Assembly (NCBI GenBank): GCA_029339505.1
Contig: JAQISU010000032.1
Coordinates: 5,704,001-5,768,000, forward strand
DNA length: 64,000 nt
DNA from: Unio delphinus
Taxonomy: Eukaryota; Mollusca; Bivalvia; Unionida; Unionidae
Direction of reading: 5' to 3'
Part shown: positions 1-7,573 of the stretch, in pieces
How positions within the stretch are numbered: position 1 is the first letter of the stretch
Layout of the letters: each line of letters begins with the position of its first letter
The notes under the pieces: model-generated
What the model saw: only the letters and a program-made list of their open reading frames with translations
Databases searched by the model: none
Told to the model about the DNA's origin: nothing
Translations under genes and position numbers: made by a program

Positions 1-1894
1 CATAACTACACGGATGTAACCCTGTAGCTAATTCAAATGATATCACACGAGCGAATCCGGTTAAATCAAAATCAGGCAATGGTCCATTAATCGCAACACG
101 AGTCATTTCATGCGTGGGGTGTCCAAATCGTTTGAAGTACTCAGCGCATTCCCCATACCCGAGAAAACTTCCGGGATAACACGCGGATATATCAATTGAA
201 ATCATACCGTCACGATGGTATTTTGTATTCCACAGTCCTCCATGACCAAATTCGACGCAACTCAATTTAACATCCTCGAGAAAATCACTTCGTGTTGGAC
301 GCCATGAGTTTTTTTCTCTTGCGAAGTGAGCTACCACTGATGGAATAGTAAAACTATCCGTGAGTAGTTTTTCATGGGAATTCTGCGGTGAAAAATCACT
401 AGCGATTTTTCTCATTCTGTTATCTAATTCTTCAATGCGATATAATTCACCATTTGGTTTTACAAATTGATCGAATTCTTCATCACTTCTAAGTAACCAC
501 ACTGACACAGGATCATCCTTACACAACGCATGAATAGCATAGAATAATTTCTCTTCATAGAAAACATCCCCGACGAACTCCTTGGGGATATATTTCACGG
601 TTCGTTCTCGTGGAAATATTGTTACCGCAGGTGTCCACGCGTGTTTGTTATGATCAATAATCTGTATTGGTGCTCCATTTTTGTTATATTTCGGTTCGTA
701 TAAAACCTCTCCGGTTATCGTCATAACGGTTATTGGGAATCGTAATGATGTTTCTAATTTAGCTATATCAGAAATCTTTGCACCATGCTGTTTCACTGTC
801 AGTTCCCACTCGGTTATTTTCCTACGTCGCAGATCAGTTAGTTTATTTCCTCGGGATGCATTTGTGAAGTGCTCCATTACCCGTGTTGCTACACAATTAA
901 GCCCTGACGAATATTTCATAGGAGCTAGTTTTGCGATATCGGGTTTATCATTTAACGGATATATCCCATAAACCATTGCTGTTACGGGATAAGATCTTTC
1001 GTAGTATGGTTTATCAATGCCGGTTAGAATCCCTGGTTTGGAATCTCTACTCACAATGACAGCTTTTTTATTCTTGAGGATTGGTTCAAATTTATCCTTA
1101 ATAATCCATTTGCCATCGACTTCGATAATGAATTTGATTCGGAAAAAATGCCGTTTTTCCCCAACACGTGAAATTATCACTGCTGCTTTTTCATCATTCA
1201 TGGTAGCATCAACAACACCATCAATTCGAAATGTTGACCAACAATAAGATGCTCCATCACGCTTGAATTCATTAAAACAGTCTCTGATTTTACTAATCAT
1301 GGCTTTATCAAGAATTGTATTCTTTGGTGTATTAGAAGCTATATCGAGATTGAATCGAGCATCTTTCCAGGGGTAATCTCTCTTGGACGTTTTTTTTGGT
1401 TTATCAAGATTAAATCTAGGATTGATTTTGTTACGTTTTTTTGGTTTATCGAGATTAAATCTAGGATTGATTTTTAATAATCTCTTAAACTCTTTCATGT
1501 TTCCGTCTATTGGACGTTTGTTACGTTTTTTTGGTTTATCGAGATTAAATCTAGGATTGATTTTTAATAATCTCTTAAACTCTTTCATGTTTCCGTCTAT
1601 TGGACGTTTGTTACGTTTTTTTGGTTTATCGAGATTAAATCTAGGATTGATTTTTAATAATCTCTTAAACTCTTTCATGTTTCCGTCTATTGGACGTTTG
1701 TTACGTTTTTTTGGTTTATCGAGATTAAATCTAGGATTGATTTTTAATAATCTCTTAAACTCTTTCATGTTTCCGTCTATTGGACGTTTGTTACGTTTTT
1801 TTGGTTTATCGAGATTAAATCTAGGATTGATTTTTAATAATCTCTTAAACTCCTTATCAGCATTTTTCGAAGGCGTTCTCCCTAATTCCTTCAT
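1..1894 (-). CDS. Family-B DNA polymerase (protein-primed type likely), N-terminal 631 residues; runs off the window
   Basis: The minus strand is open without a stop from the ATG at 1894-1892 to base 1. Residues about 14-165 are a lysine-rich tandem repeat of 30 residues. Residues about 320-430 form a conserved-looking domain with an NCVA...RVMEHF stretch and a later HNKHAW. Near residue 555 a GHGGLW sequence sits where family-B polymerases have their YxGG motif, and residue 568 begins DISACYP, which fits palm motif A (D-x-x-S-x-Y-P). Motifs B and C would be encoded left of base 1. I could not find a clear DxE-type exonuclease I motif upstream of the palm. The enzyme would replicate the element. 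It is divergently transcribed from the small rightward genes. The family call rests on motif A plus the capsid-gene context. Confidence 0.8.
   Translation of the reverse strand, partial: MKELGRTPSKNADKEFKRLLKINPRFNLDKPKKRNKRPIDGNMKEFKRLLKINPRFNLDKPKKRNKRPIDGNMKEFKRLLKINPRFNLDKPKKRNKRPIDGNMKEFKRLLKINPRFNLDKPKKRNKRPIDGNMKEFKRLLKINPRFNLDKPKKRNKINPRFNLDKPKKTSKRDYPWKDARFNLDIASNTPKNTILDKAMISKIRDCFNEFKRDGASYCWSTFRIDGVVDATMNDEKAAVIISRVGEKRHFFRIKFIIEVDGKWIIKDKFEPILKNKKAVIVSRDSKPGILTGIDKPYYERSYPVTAMVYGIYPLNDKPDIAKLAPMKYSSGLNCVATRVMEHFTNASRGNKLTDLRRRKITEWELTVKQHGAKISDIAKLETSLRFPITVMTITGEVLYEPKYNKNGAPIQIIDHNKHAWTPAVTIFPRERTVKYIPKEFVGDVFYEEKLFYAIHALCKDDPVSVWLLRSDEEFDQFVKPNGELYRIEELDNRMRKIASDFSPQNSHEKLLTDSFTIPSVVAHFAREKNSWRPTRSDFLEDVKLSCVEFGHGGLWNTKYHRDGMISIDISACYPGSFLGYGECAEYFKRFGHPTHEMTRVAINGPLPDFDLTGFARVISFELATGLHPCSY
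1399..1852 (-). repeat. 90-bp in-frame tandem repeat inside the polymerase gene
   Basis: Five almost identical 90-bp units start at 1441, 1531, 1621, 1711 and 1801, with a partial copy near 1399. Each encodes 30 residues running from MKEFKRLLKINPRFNLD through KPKKRNKRP to IDGN. Each unit carries a basic KPKKRNKR cluster resembling a nuclear localisation signal. The near-identity of the units implies recent expansion. Confidence 0.95.
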
Positions 1895-1935
1895 GCTATA
1901 ATTAAAACAAGCATTTAAATGAAAGATTTTTATAT
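1895..1935. promoter_or_regulatory. Divergent promoter gap
   Basis: Only 41 bp separate the start codons of the leftward polymerase and the rightward zinc-ribbon gene. The gap is very AT-rich, with a palindromic ATTTAAAT and a TTATATAT run just before the rightward ATG. A shared bidirectional early promoter is inferred from the layout. Confidence 0.5.
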
Positions 1936-2358
1936 ATGAATCACTGCAAGTGGCTTATGATTGGATCAGTAATCCCGTGTAACAAATCATGCAGAAATGA
2001 GTTCTGTGGGTATCATATGCAAAGCTTTCGTCGTGGAAGCCTTGGTCCGTTACCATGCATACGATGTGGAGTTGGGGTTAGGGGAAAATCTCAGTTGTGT
2101 TTGAATTGCGGTGGTAAGCGATACAGGGAGTTGAAGCGTTATTATGATAAAAGAATAAAAAATGGACAATCAATCAGAAATTATGACCCTGACGCTGACA
2201 AAGTCAGTATTCTTGACGCTGACAAAGTCAGTATCCTTGACGCTGACACTGATAAAGTCAGTATCCTTGACAAAGTCAGGGATAAAATCATAAGAACTCC
2301 TCAAGATTACATCGAAAGATTTATCATTAAACCAAACAATGAATTAGACAAACAATAG
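1936..2358 (+). CDS. Small Cys-rich zinc-ribbon-like protein, unknown function
   Basis: This 140-residue protein has cysteines at the N-terminus (a C-x3-C...C...H pattern, residues about 15-27) and then two C-x2-C pairs (about residues 41-44 and 55-58) typical of a zinc ribbon. A basic helix follows, and then an acidic tandem repeat built on DADKVSIL, encoded by 24-bp units around 2190-2275. It sits first in the rightward early cluster, 14 bp before the HNH gene. A DNA- or RNA-binding accessory role is inferred from the zinc-ribbon pattern and position. I do not recognise the family. Confidence 0.65.
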   Translation: MNHCKWLMIGSVIPCNKSCRNEFCGYHMQSFRRGSLGPLPCIRCGVGVRGKSQLCLNCGGKRYRELKRYYDKRIKNGQSIRNYDPDADKVSILDADKVSILDADTDKVSILDKVRDKIIRTPQDYIERFIIKPNNELDKQ

Positions 2359-2372
2359 TATTATGTATACGA

Positions 2373-2867
2373 ATGAACCAAGAATTCAGACAACACCCTG
2401 TGATCACAAATTATGAAGCATCCATTGATGGTGTTGTAAGAAACCGTAGACTGAAGAAACCAGTTGGTTCTGATAATGGTATGGGGTATTTGAAGTTTCG
2501 CGCTGGAAAGAAATTTTATCGCAATCATCGTTTCGTGTACGAGTGTTTTTATGGATTGATCGAGGATGATTTTGTTATTGATCATATCGATTCTAATCCA
2601 ATGAACAATTCTTTATCAAATCTGCAGGCTGTTACTCAAAGTGAGAATACCAAACGAGGGAAGACTGGAAAATGCAAAACGGTTGGGAAGAGACCTGTGA
2701 AATCTTTGAATACGATAACTAACGAAGAAAAAATATTTCAATCAATGAATGAAGCCAGTAGGCACTTCGATATTTGTATATCCTCAGTACGATTCGTTGC
2801 AGAGGGAATAACCAAAACGGCTATTTCAAAAAAGAGCGGACAGAAAATTCAATTTAGTTATGTCTAA
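2373..2867 (+). CDS. HNH homing-type endonuclease with NUMOD domains
   Basis: The protein has 164 residues. An N-terminal NUMOD4-like stretch (residues about 8-30) is followed by an HNH_3-type nuclease core: His52-Arg53, then DHID at 70-73, NN at 78-79, NL at 83-84 and EN at 91-92. Residues about 108-145 match a NUMOD1-type DNA-binding helix-turn-helix (SMNEASRHF around 124-132). This is the layout of free-standing phage and algal-virus HNH endonucleases, which nick DNA and spread by homing. All the expected metal-binding positions appear present. In an animal-integrated Polinton it is an unusual cargo. It could be selfish or recruited to replication. Confidence 0.85.
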   Translation: MNQEFRQHPVITNYEASIDGVVRNRRLKKPVGSDNGMGYLKFRAGKKFYRNHRFVYECFYGLIEDDFVIDHIDSNPMNNSLSNLQAVTQSENTKRGKTGKCKTVGKRPVKSLNTITNEEKIFQSMNEASRHFDICISSVRFVAEGITKTAISKKSGQKIQFSYV

Positions 2868-2872
2868 TACGT

Positions 2873-2895
2873 CATATTTTTCATTTAGAAATATG
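2873..2895. terminator. Short inverted repeat after the HNH gene
   Basis: CATATTT at 2873-2879 pairs with AAATATG at 2889-2895 across a 9-nt loop, just after the HNH stop codon. It is weak alone, but similar inverted repeats follow several other genes of the element. Confidence 0.3.
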
Positions 2896-2911
2896 TCATT
2901 GCTATAGAATA

Positions 2912-3268
2912 ATGAATTCTGAAAACATGAATAGCATCATATCCGAGATTTCAAAATTGAAAGGTTGGGATATTGAACTATCAGATGGGTTAAATCCTGA
3001 TCAAATCATGTCTGATTTTCAGGATATAGAATACGGAGTTAACAACAATAAATATATGCTACCAAAGAAGTATGCGCTCATCAAAAGAATTCAGAATTCT
3101 ATTAAGGACTCTCTCGCATTTTCCAGTGACGTAAGTGTGTTCGCTCCGTTGTATACCATCGTAGAACGAATACGAAAAGAATTGGGGTACGAATACGAAT
3201 TGAAAAAGGAGGTTAATTCTAAAGTTAGAAACCTACGGGCGTTAATTCAAGAAAATGAACAATTTTGA
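2912..3268 (+). CDS. Small hypothetical protein
   Basis: This 118-residue protein is charged and mostly helical-looking, with no transmembrane segment, signal peptide or recognised motif. It starts right after a TATAGAATA sequence similar to the leaders of other genes here and closes the early rightward cluster before a 330-bp spacer. Function unknown. Confidence 0.6.
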   Translation: MNSENMNSIISEISKLKGWDIELSDGLNPDQIMSDFQDIEYGVNNNKYMLPKKYALIKRIQNSIKDSLAFSSDVSVFAPLYTIVERIRKELGYEYELKKEVNSKVRNLRALIQENEQF

Positions 3269-3596
3269 TTGACCAACCATTATCATTATTTGATTGACCA
3301 ACCATTTATCATTATTTGATTGTGACCGTCCCTCATAGAGATTTTAATTTTTTTTTAGCATTTTTTGATCAAAACTGTTGAAATCAGTGAATAAAAAATT
3401 GATGGCTGGTTCGGATTGATCAAAAATAGAATGGGGAAAGTCACAGTATTATTATTATTTATAGCAATTATGTGACTTTCCCCATCATTGAACGAAGCTG
3501 TCTCACAGTGAAATAACACTTCCATGACCATCCGATGGTGTTAGGTCGGATTAAAAAATTGTTTTGCAATTGAAAAATTGTTTCTGATTTCAAATA
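3269..3596. other. Non-coding spacer between early and virion gene blocks
   Basis: No reading frame of note lies here. Two direct repeats of about 25 bp (3267-3291 and 3292-3317) sit just after the preceding stop codon. A perfect 15-bp hairpin lies at 3431-3485, and the last 30 bp is a leader shared with a second gene. The position between replication-type and structural genes suggests a regulatory region, terminator or origin. Confidence 0.6.
3431..3485. terminator. Perfect 15-bp stem hairpin with 25-nt AT-rich loop
   Basis: ATGGGGAAAGTCACA at 3431-3445 is exactly complementary to 3471-3485. The stem is symmetric, so it would form in RNA from either strand and as a DNA cruciform. A terminator, RNA 3'-end signal or replication hairpin are all possible. 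Confidence 0.6.
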
Positions 3597-3599
3597 ATG
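3567..3599 (+). promoter_or_regulatory. Duplicated 33-bp leader/promoter block, copy 1
   Basis: The 33 bp ending in the ATG of the 330-aa gene recur at 4622-4654 with a single mismatch. Conservation outside coding sequence, ending at an ATG both times, suggests a late promoter or leader. Confidence 0.55.
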
Positions 3600-4589
3600 G
3601 TCAATGAAGCATTAACAACCCGATTGGCTCGTGAACGACTGGATGCAATCAGGAGATTTGTACCAATTCGTGACTCTGTACGGAATAAACTACAACAACG
3701 ACAGAGTCTTCAGACTGATTTTGCTATGGGATCCGAAGAATTGTTTAAACCAGTAACCACAGCAACGAAGGGGATAGAGCGTGCTATACTGGGAGATGTT
3801 CCCGAGACGGGAAAATCTGTTATCGGTGAACTCGAAAAAATAGCAGCGAAAACTGAACAAACAAAACAAATAGAATCAAAAGAAATAGTAGATGATTTAC
3901 GCGTGATATTTAACGAGGCGGGTTTAGCAGCAATCATTGAGACTAAACTAGCGAAAATTCCTGCGCTTGTTGTTACGACTTATGAAAACAGGAAAAATTT
4001 GTTGAAACCAGAACATCATAACTTTGTTAGAGATATAACTCACTGGGCTGATATATTCTACAAAATCAAAACTGAAAAAACAGGTAGAATTAAGAAGAAG
4101 GGTAACGCATCATACATTGGATATATCAATGAGGTGGGCGAAGTGTATAATCAATACGAAGAGTTTAAACAACAACAAAAACCGCAAAAATTGCGAGGAA
4201 GGCGACAGCAACCTGCAAAGAAACTACTCTACTCTCCTAAAAAACAACAACTACCACCTGATGATGATGATCCTCTTGATTATTTATTACAAGAAGCCGA
4301 TTTAGAAAAACAGGATGAAGCAACTGGTTATAGCGGAAGTGGATTGCAAGATTCCAGTGGAAACTCAAAGAGTGAAAACGCTAGCGTTTCATGCCCTGGT
4401 AGTGTTATCAATGATATATCACGATTAGAAGTTCTTGTAGGAGGTTTCCGAGCTGGAAATAACTCACCGGAAATAATTAATGAAGCAGCTGATATCTGTA
4501 GACGGTTATTTGCCGGCGGTATCATGGATATCAAAACATATCGAGATTTCATTGACGAGTTAGTGGAAAGTGGGTATCACAGTGATTAA
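3597..4589 (+). CDS. 330-aa hypothetical protein of the virion block
   Basis: The first two thirds are charged and helical, with a globular-looking stretch around residues 95-190. A low-complexity Gln/Lys-rich linker follows (about 190-220), then an acidic patch with a run of Asp near residue 225, a Ser/Gly-rich stretch, and a C-terminal helical module of about 60 residues ending in a YRDFIDELVESGYHSD tail. Its place directly ahead of the capsid genes suggests a virion-associated or scaffold role, but I do not recognise it. A CTAG-centred palindrome is embedded in its coding sequence at 4374-4390. Confidence 0.7.
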   Translation: MVNEALTTRLARERLDAIRRFVPIRDSVRNKLQQRQSLQTDFAMGSEELFKPVTTATKGIERAILGDVPETGKSVIGELEKIAAKTEQTKQIESKEIVDDLRVIFNEAGLAAIIETKLAKIPALVVTTYENRKNLLKPEHHNFVRDITHWADIFYKIKTEKTGRIKKKGNASYIGYINEVGEVYNQYEEFKQQQKPQKLRGRRQQPAKKLLYSPKKQQLPPDDDDPLDYLLQEADLEKQDEATGYSGSGLQDSSGNSKSENASVSCPGSVINDISRLEVLVGGFRAGNNSPEIINEAADICRRLFAGGIMDIKTYRDFIDELVESGYHSD

Positions 4590-4605
4590 TCACCGAGACT
4601 GAATA

Positions 4606-4620
4606 AAAACGCTAGCGTTT
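4606..4620. terminator. CTAG-centred palindrome after the 330-aa gene
   Basis: AAACGCTAGCGTTT at 4607-4620 is a perfect 14-bp palindrome starting 18 bp past the stop codon. The same core recurs at 4374-4390 and, with changes, at 391-410, 8543-8560 and 10605-10616. Confidence 0.45.
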
Positions 4621-4621
4621 C

Positions 4622-4654
4622 CAATTGAAAAATGGTTTCTGATTTCAAATAATG
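4622..4654 (+). promoter_or_regulatory. Duplicated 33-bp leader/promoter block, copy 2
   Basis: It matches 3567-3599 with one mismatch and likewise ends in ATG. That ATG is out of frame with the long open frame that follows. Confidence 0.55.
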
Positions 4655-5115
4655 ATCATACACTCACTCATGATAAACCAGCCCCCGTCTACGTAGTTAA
4701 TTCACGGTTTCCAGTTTATAGAGCATACTACGGAGATGGTTTAGGCAATACCATTGCAGGGTTATTTGCGAGAATGGCTCCAAAAGTGATGCCGTTGGCT
4801 AAACAACTAGGAATGAAAGCAATTGAAGTTATTCGTGATAAGGGTATTGGTGCTGTTGGAGATCTTGCTGGAAAAGCGTTTTCAACTGCGAGGAATAAAT
4901 TAACATCATTAGTGAAATCACGGAGGAAATCCAAAGGATTTTCAAAACCGTTACCGTCTACAGCGGAAATGCCTGCAAGTGTTAGTAGAATTATAAATAA
5001 CGCAGTAGACGAAAAATTAGCGTCGATGGCTTTAACTCCCTTGATAAATCAAGGGGACCAAAGCAATATTGCAAATATGATAGCAGGAAGCGGCTTTAAA
5101 AAACTACGTCGATGA
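4651..5115 (+). CDS. Small basic minor-capsid/core-like protein (start uncertain)
   Basis: The frame is open from 4603 to the stop at 5113-5115. The first in-frame ATG is at 4774, but conserved-looking sequence (PVYRAYYGDGLGNTIAGLF, about 4711-4767) lies in frame upstream. The leader-borne ATG at 4652 is in another frame and stops after 14 codons. The product has a YYGDGLG motif, a Gly/Ala-rich hydrophobic middle and a basic stretch near SLVKSRRKSK, and ends in KKLRR. This resembles the small basic pX/pVII-like proteins beside capsid genes in adenoviruses and Polintons. Either a one-base frameshift has hit the start or a non-ATG or spliced start is used. Confidence 0.6.
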   Translation, partial: NDHTLTHDKPAPVYVVNSRFPVYRAYYGDGLGNTIAGLFARMAPKVMPLAKQLGMKAIEVIRDKGIGAVGDLAGKAFSTARNKLTSLVKSRRKSKGFSKPLPSTAEMPASVSRIINNAVDEKLASMALTPLINQGDQSNIANMIAGSGFKKLRR

Positions 5116-5128
5116 AAATCGTTTACGA

Positions 5129-5149
5129 TGAAAATCCTACGGATTTTCA
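5129..5149. terminator. 9-bp stem hairpin with 3-nt loop
   Basis: TGAAAATCC at 5129-5137 pairs with GGATTTTCA at 5141-5149. It falls 14 bp past the stop of the minor-capsid-like gene and 28 bp before the capsid start, fitting a gene-end hairpin. Confidence 0.4.
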
Positions 5150-5177
5150 CGATTTAGACTCTGATAAATAGAATAAA

Positions 5178-6581
5178 ATGTTCAAAAAATCACATGATCC
5201 GGCGTTTGATATAGACGCCCCAGTTGGCAAGGATGATTCTGTACGCGATTATCAATATTACGCTTATCATGCAATAGACGCAAATAGTCGATCGCGAATT
5301 GAACTTCAAGTCCATGATACCAGTAAATATTTTTTGCCTTGTGAAGCGTTTATTGAAGTAGAAGGAGAACTTGTAACAGCTGCTGGAGCATCATATCCAA
5401 TTGGTACTCAAGTCGGTTTTGTCAATAATGGTATTATGGCATTATTTGAGAGTGCAAGATACCTCATTGATGGAAAGGAAATCGAGTCGATAGATCGCGA
5501 TGTTGATGTGGCTACAACAATAATCGGGTTAGCGAGATATTCCGATGATTATACAAGATCAGCAGGACCTTCTATGATGTTTGCAAAAGATGGTAAGAAT
5601 ACTGCTGGAGGAAATCCATTTATTATAAGACGACCAAAAAAAGCCAGTGCTGTTAATGATGATGCTGATGTCGAGGCTGTAGTTATAAACAATGACGCTA
5701 ATTTCAATCTAGGAGCTGCAACACGAAACTCAATGTTGGGAGTAGGGCGTAAATCATTTTCATGCACGATTCCACTGCATCACATATTTGGATTCTGTAG
5801 AAACGTCAGAAAAGTTATCTACGGGGCGAAGCATACAGTATCGCTTGTACGAAAGAGTGATGATAATGACGCAATTTGGAGGATTCCAGCAGATGTTGCA
5901 GCCCCCAATGCTGATGCCGGTAAAGTCAATTTAACAAAAATATCATTGTGGATGCCAGTGTTGACTCCAGCAATCACTGCAGAAGAACGATTACTATCAT
6001 TTATGGAACAAGGAGGAAAGTCGTTGTTGAGTTGGCTAACCGTGAGTACAGATGTGAAGCAATCAAATATCAATGGGTTATTCACGTGGAATCTAGCATC
6101 AAAACAAGGTGTTACTGCGCCACGTCATATATTCGTAGCGTTACAAAATAACGCACGAATTGGCGATCAACTCTCCAGTCATATGATATTTGATCAATTA
6201 GGTGTGAAAGACGTCTCACTGAGAATAAATGGCCAACAGGAACCATCCGAGGATATACAACTTAATTACACAGAAAATCATATTGCACGCGTGTATCATC
6301 GTCTGCTGTCATTTATGGCACGCGATCAAAATGTCGATACTGGTTTGCAAATATCACAATATGATTTTAAAAATCTGTATCCGATCTATTACTTCTCACT
6401 GGAACATCTCGATTTAACAAGACAGTCCGTCGTTGATATACACTTTAGAGCTAATGTAAATAAGCCTGATGCTATTGATAATTATAGAGCGGTTGCTGTC
6501 ATTCTCAGCGACAAATCAATGCTACTCGAAGGTGTTGGAGGAAGAATGAGAGTGGTAGATGCACCAGTAGAAAATCTTTGA
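5178..6581 (+). CDS. Double-jelly-roll major capsid protein
   Basis: The 467-residue product has the size and pattern of Polinton/adintovirus major capsid proteins (hexon-like). An N-terminal beta-rich half contains the typical NNGIMALFESARYLIDGKEI segment (residues about 76-95). A Gly/Asn-rich variable loop follows (about 130-175), then a CTIPLHHIFGF segment (about 196-206), and a second jelly roll ends in YRAVAVILSDK-type strands. It would form the trimeric capsomers of an icosahedral shell. The frame is intact from ATG to TGA. It is the anchor of the virion block, followed at once by the pVI-like gene and the protease. Homology is judged from sequence pattern, not from a search. Confidence 0.88.
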   Translation: MFKKSHDPAFDIDAPVGKDDSVRDYQYYAYHAIDANSRSRIELQVHDTSKYFLPCEAFIEVEGELVTAAGASYPIGTQVGFVNNGIMALFESARYLIDGKEIESIDRDVDVATTIIGLARYSDDYTRSAGPSMMFAKDGKNTAGGNPFIIRRPKKASAVNDDADVEAVVINNDANFNLGAATRNSMLGVGRKSFSCTIPLHHIFGFCRNVRKVIYGAKHTVSLVRKSDDNDAIWRIPADVAAPNADAGKVNLTKISLWMPVLTPAITAEERLLSFMEQGGKSLLSWLTVSTDVKQSNINGLFTWNLASKQGVTAPRHIFVALQNNARIGDQLSSHMIFDQLGVKDVSLRINGQQEPSEDIQLNYTENHIARVYHRLLSFMARDQNVDTGLQISQYDFKNLYPIYYFSLEHLDLTRQSVVDIHFRANVNKPDAIDNYRAVAVILSDKSMLLEGVGGRMRVVDAPVENL

Positions 6582-6609
6582 TTGATTTTTCATTGAATTA
6601 GAATCAATC
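6580..6609. terminator. Inverted repeat at the capsid gene stop
   Basis: GATTGATT at 6580-6587, overlapping the stop codon, pairs with AATCAATC at 6602-6609 across 14 nt. It is one of several different hairpins placed at gene ends in this block. Confidence 0.35.
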
Positions 6610-6620
6610 TATTATGTATA

Positions 6621-7100
6621 ATGTCATATAGTGTTATTAGTGTTACGTTAACTCCCGGTCAATTAAAAAAATTGCAATCAGAATCGGCTAAGCGATGTGG
6701 AACCACAATCACGTTGAAACCCAACCAAATGACTGGTGGTGCAAATAAACTATCGCTGACAACTCGTCAGGTGAAACATTTCAATGATGCACTTGCAGCC
6801 AAAAAAGGTGTTCAGATTACTCTTTCTGCGGCTGCTATCAAAAATATGATTAAAACAGGCGGTATATTTCCGTTGTTAGCTGCGATTCCAGCGCTAATTG
6901 CAGCAGCAGCCCCAGCGGTGGCTAAAGCGGCAGCGTTAGGAGCCGTTGGTACTGCTGCAGGAATGGCACTAAAGAAGGCAACTGGGAAAGGATATAAAAA
7001 AAAGGGACGATCCGTTCACGGATTGGGTCTAAGACTACCAGGAACCCCGTATTCGTGGTACAGCGGAAAGGGTCTAAGACTACCAGGAACGATTTATTAA
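6621..7100 (+). CDS. pVI-like minor capsid protein
   Basis: This 159-residue protein has two related N-terminal modules: LTPGQLKKL...GTTITLKPNQM at about 10-37, and LTTRQVKHF...GVQITLSAAAI at about 46-73. Then come a GG turn and an Ala-rich hydrophobic or amphipathic stretch (about 80-118), a basic KKKGR patch, and a tail in which GLRLPGT is duplicated (45-bp spacing, 7026 and 7071). This layout matches the membrane-active minor capsid proteins next to hexon genes in Polintons. The stop is 20 bp before the protease ATG. Confidence 0.72.
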   Translation: MSYSVISVTLTPGQLKKLQSESAKRCGTTITLKPNQMTGGANKLSLTTRQVKHFNDALAAKKGVQITLSAAAIKNMIKTGGIFPLLAAIPALIAAAAPAVAKAAALGAVGTAAGMALKKATGKGYKKKGRSVHGLGLRLPGTPYSWYSGKGLRLPGTIY

Positions 7101-7120
7101 TTCAGGAATCGAAGATTCCC

Positions 7121-7549
7121 ATGTCCAATTTTGATTTAATGGATGCGGCTAAAAAACTCGCGATTAAAAACTTCAGAGGTGTCTTTATGAAAGATCAATT
7201 ACCACATCAACCAAACAGCGTTGAAACCGGAATCATTAATTTAGATAACAGCACCGGACCTGGAACTCACTGGGTTGCATACGCTATTGATCCACGTGGG
7301 ATTGTTTATTTCGATTCATATGGATTAGCCCCACCAAAAGAGTTTATGCGGTATATAAAAACCCTTCCAATGAAGACTTGGTATTCTACGCTACCAACAC
7401 AAACGATGATTGACCCACCAATATGTGGCAGCGAAGTATTAAATGTCCTTGACGCTATTTCTAACTCCTTGAGTAACCCAAGCGGAAAACCACCTCATAT
7501 TGTCGTAAATGACTACACCAGCAATCGCTGGAAATCGAAACGATTTTAG
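7121..7549 (+). CDS. Adenain-like cysteine protease
   Basis: The frame opens at 7055, but the ATG at 7121 is preferred: it lies after the stop of the previous gene and begins the family-typical MSNFDLMDAAKKLAIKNF region. In the 142-residue product the expected active site is visible: His50 in GTHW, Asp65 in YFDSYG and Cys102 in ICG, with Gln94 as the candidate oxyanion residue. FRGVFMKDQLP (about 18-28) and GIINLD (about 37-42) are also typical of Polinton/adenovirus maturation proteases. The sequence after the catalytic Cys-Gly (SEVLNVL) departs from the usual Cys-Gly-x-x-Cys-Leu pattern, so activity is likely but not certain. The role is cleavage of capsid precursors. Confidence 0.85.
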   Translation: MSNFDLMDAAKKLAIKNFRGVFMKDQLPHQPNSVETGIINLDNSTGPGTHWVAYAIDPRGIVYFDSYGLAPPKEFMRYIKTLPMKTWYSTLPTQTMIDPPICGSEVLNVLDAISNSLSNPSGKPPHIVVNDYTSNRWKSKRF

Positions 7550-7573
7550 AGAGAGAAAGAGTTTTACAATAAC

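Noticed and set aside
681..1247. Two + strand frames of 96 and 76 residues
   Set aside because: They lie opposite the continuous polymerase frame, with no domain signal and no leader.
1383..1901. A 172-residue + strand frame with FFGLSRLNLGLI repeats
   Set aside because: It is the antisense shadow of the polymerase repeats. The minus strand is open over the whole 1.9 kb and carries palm motif A.
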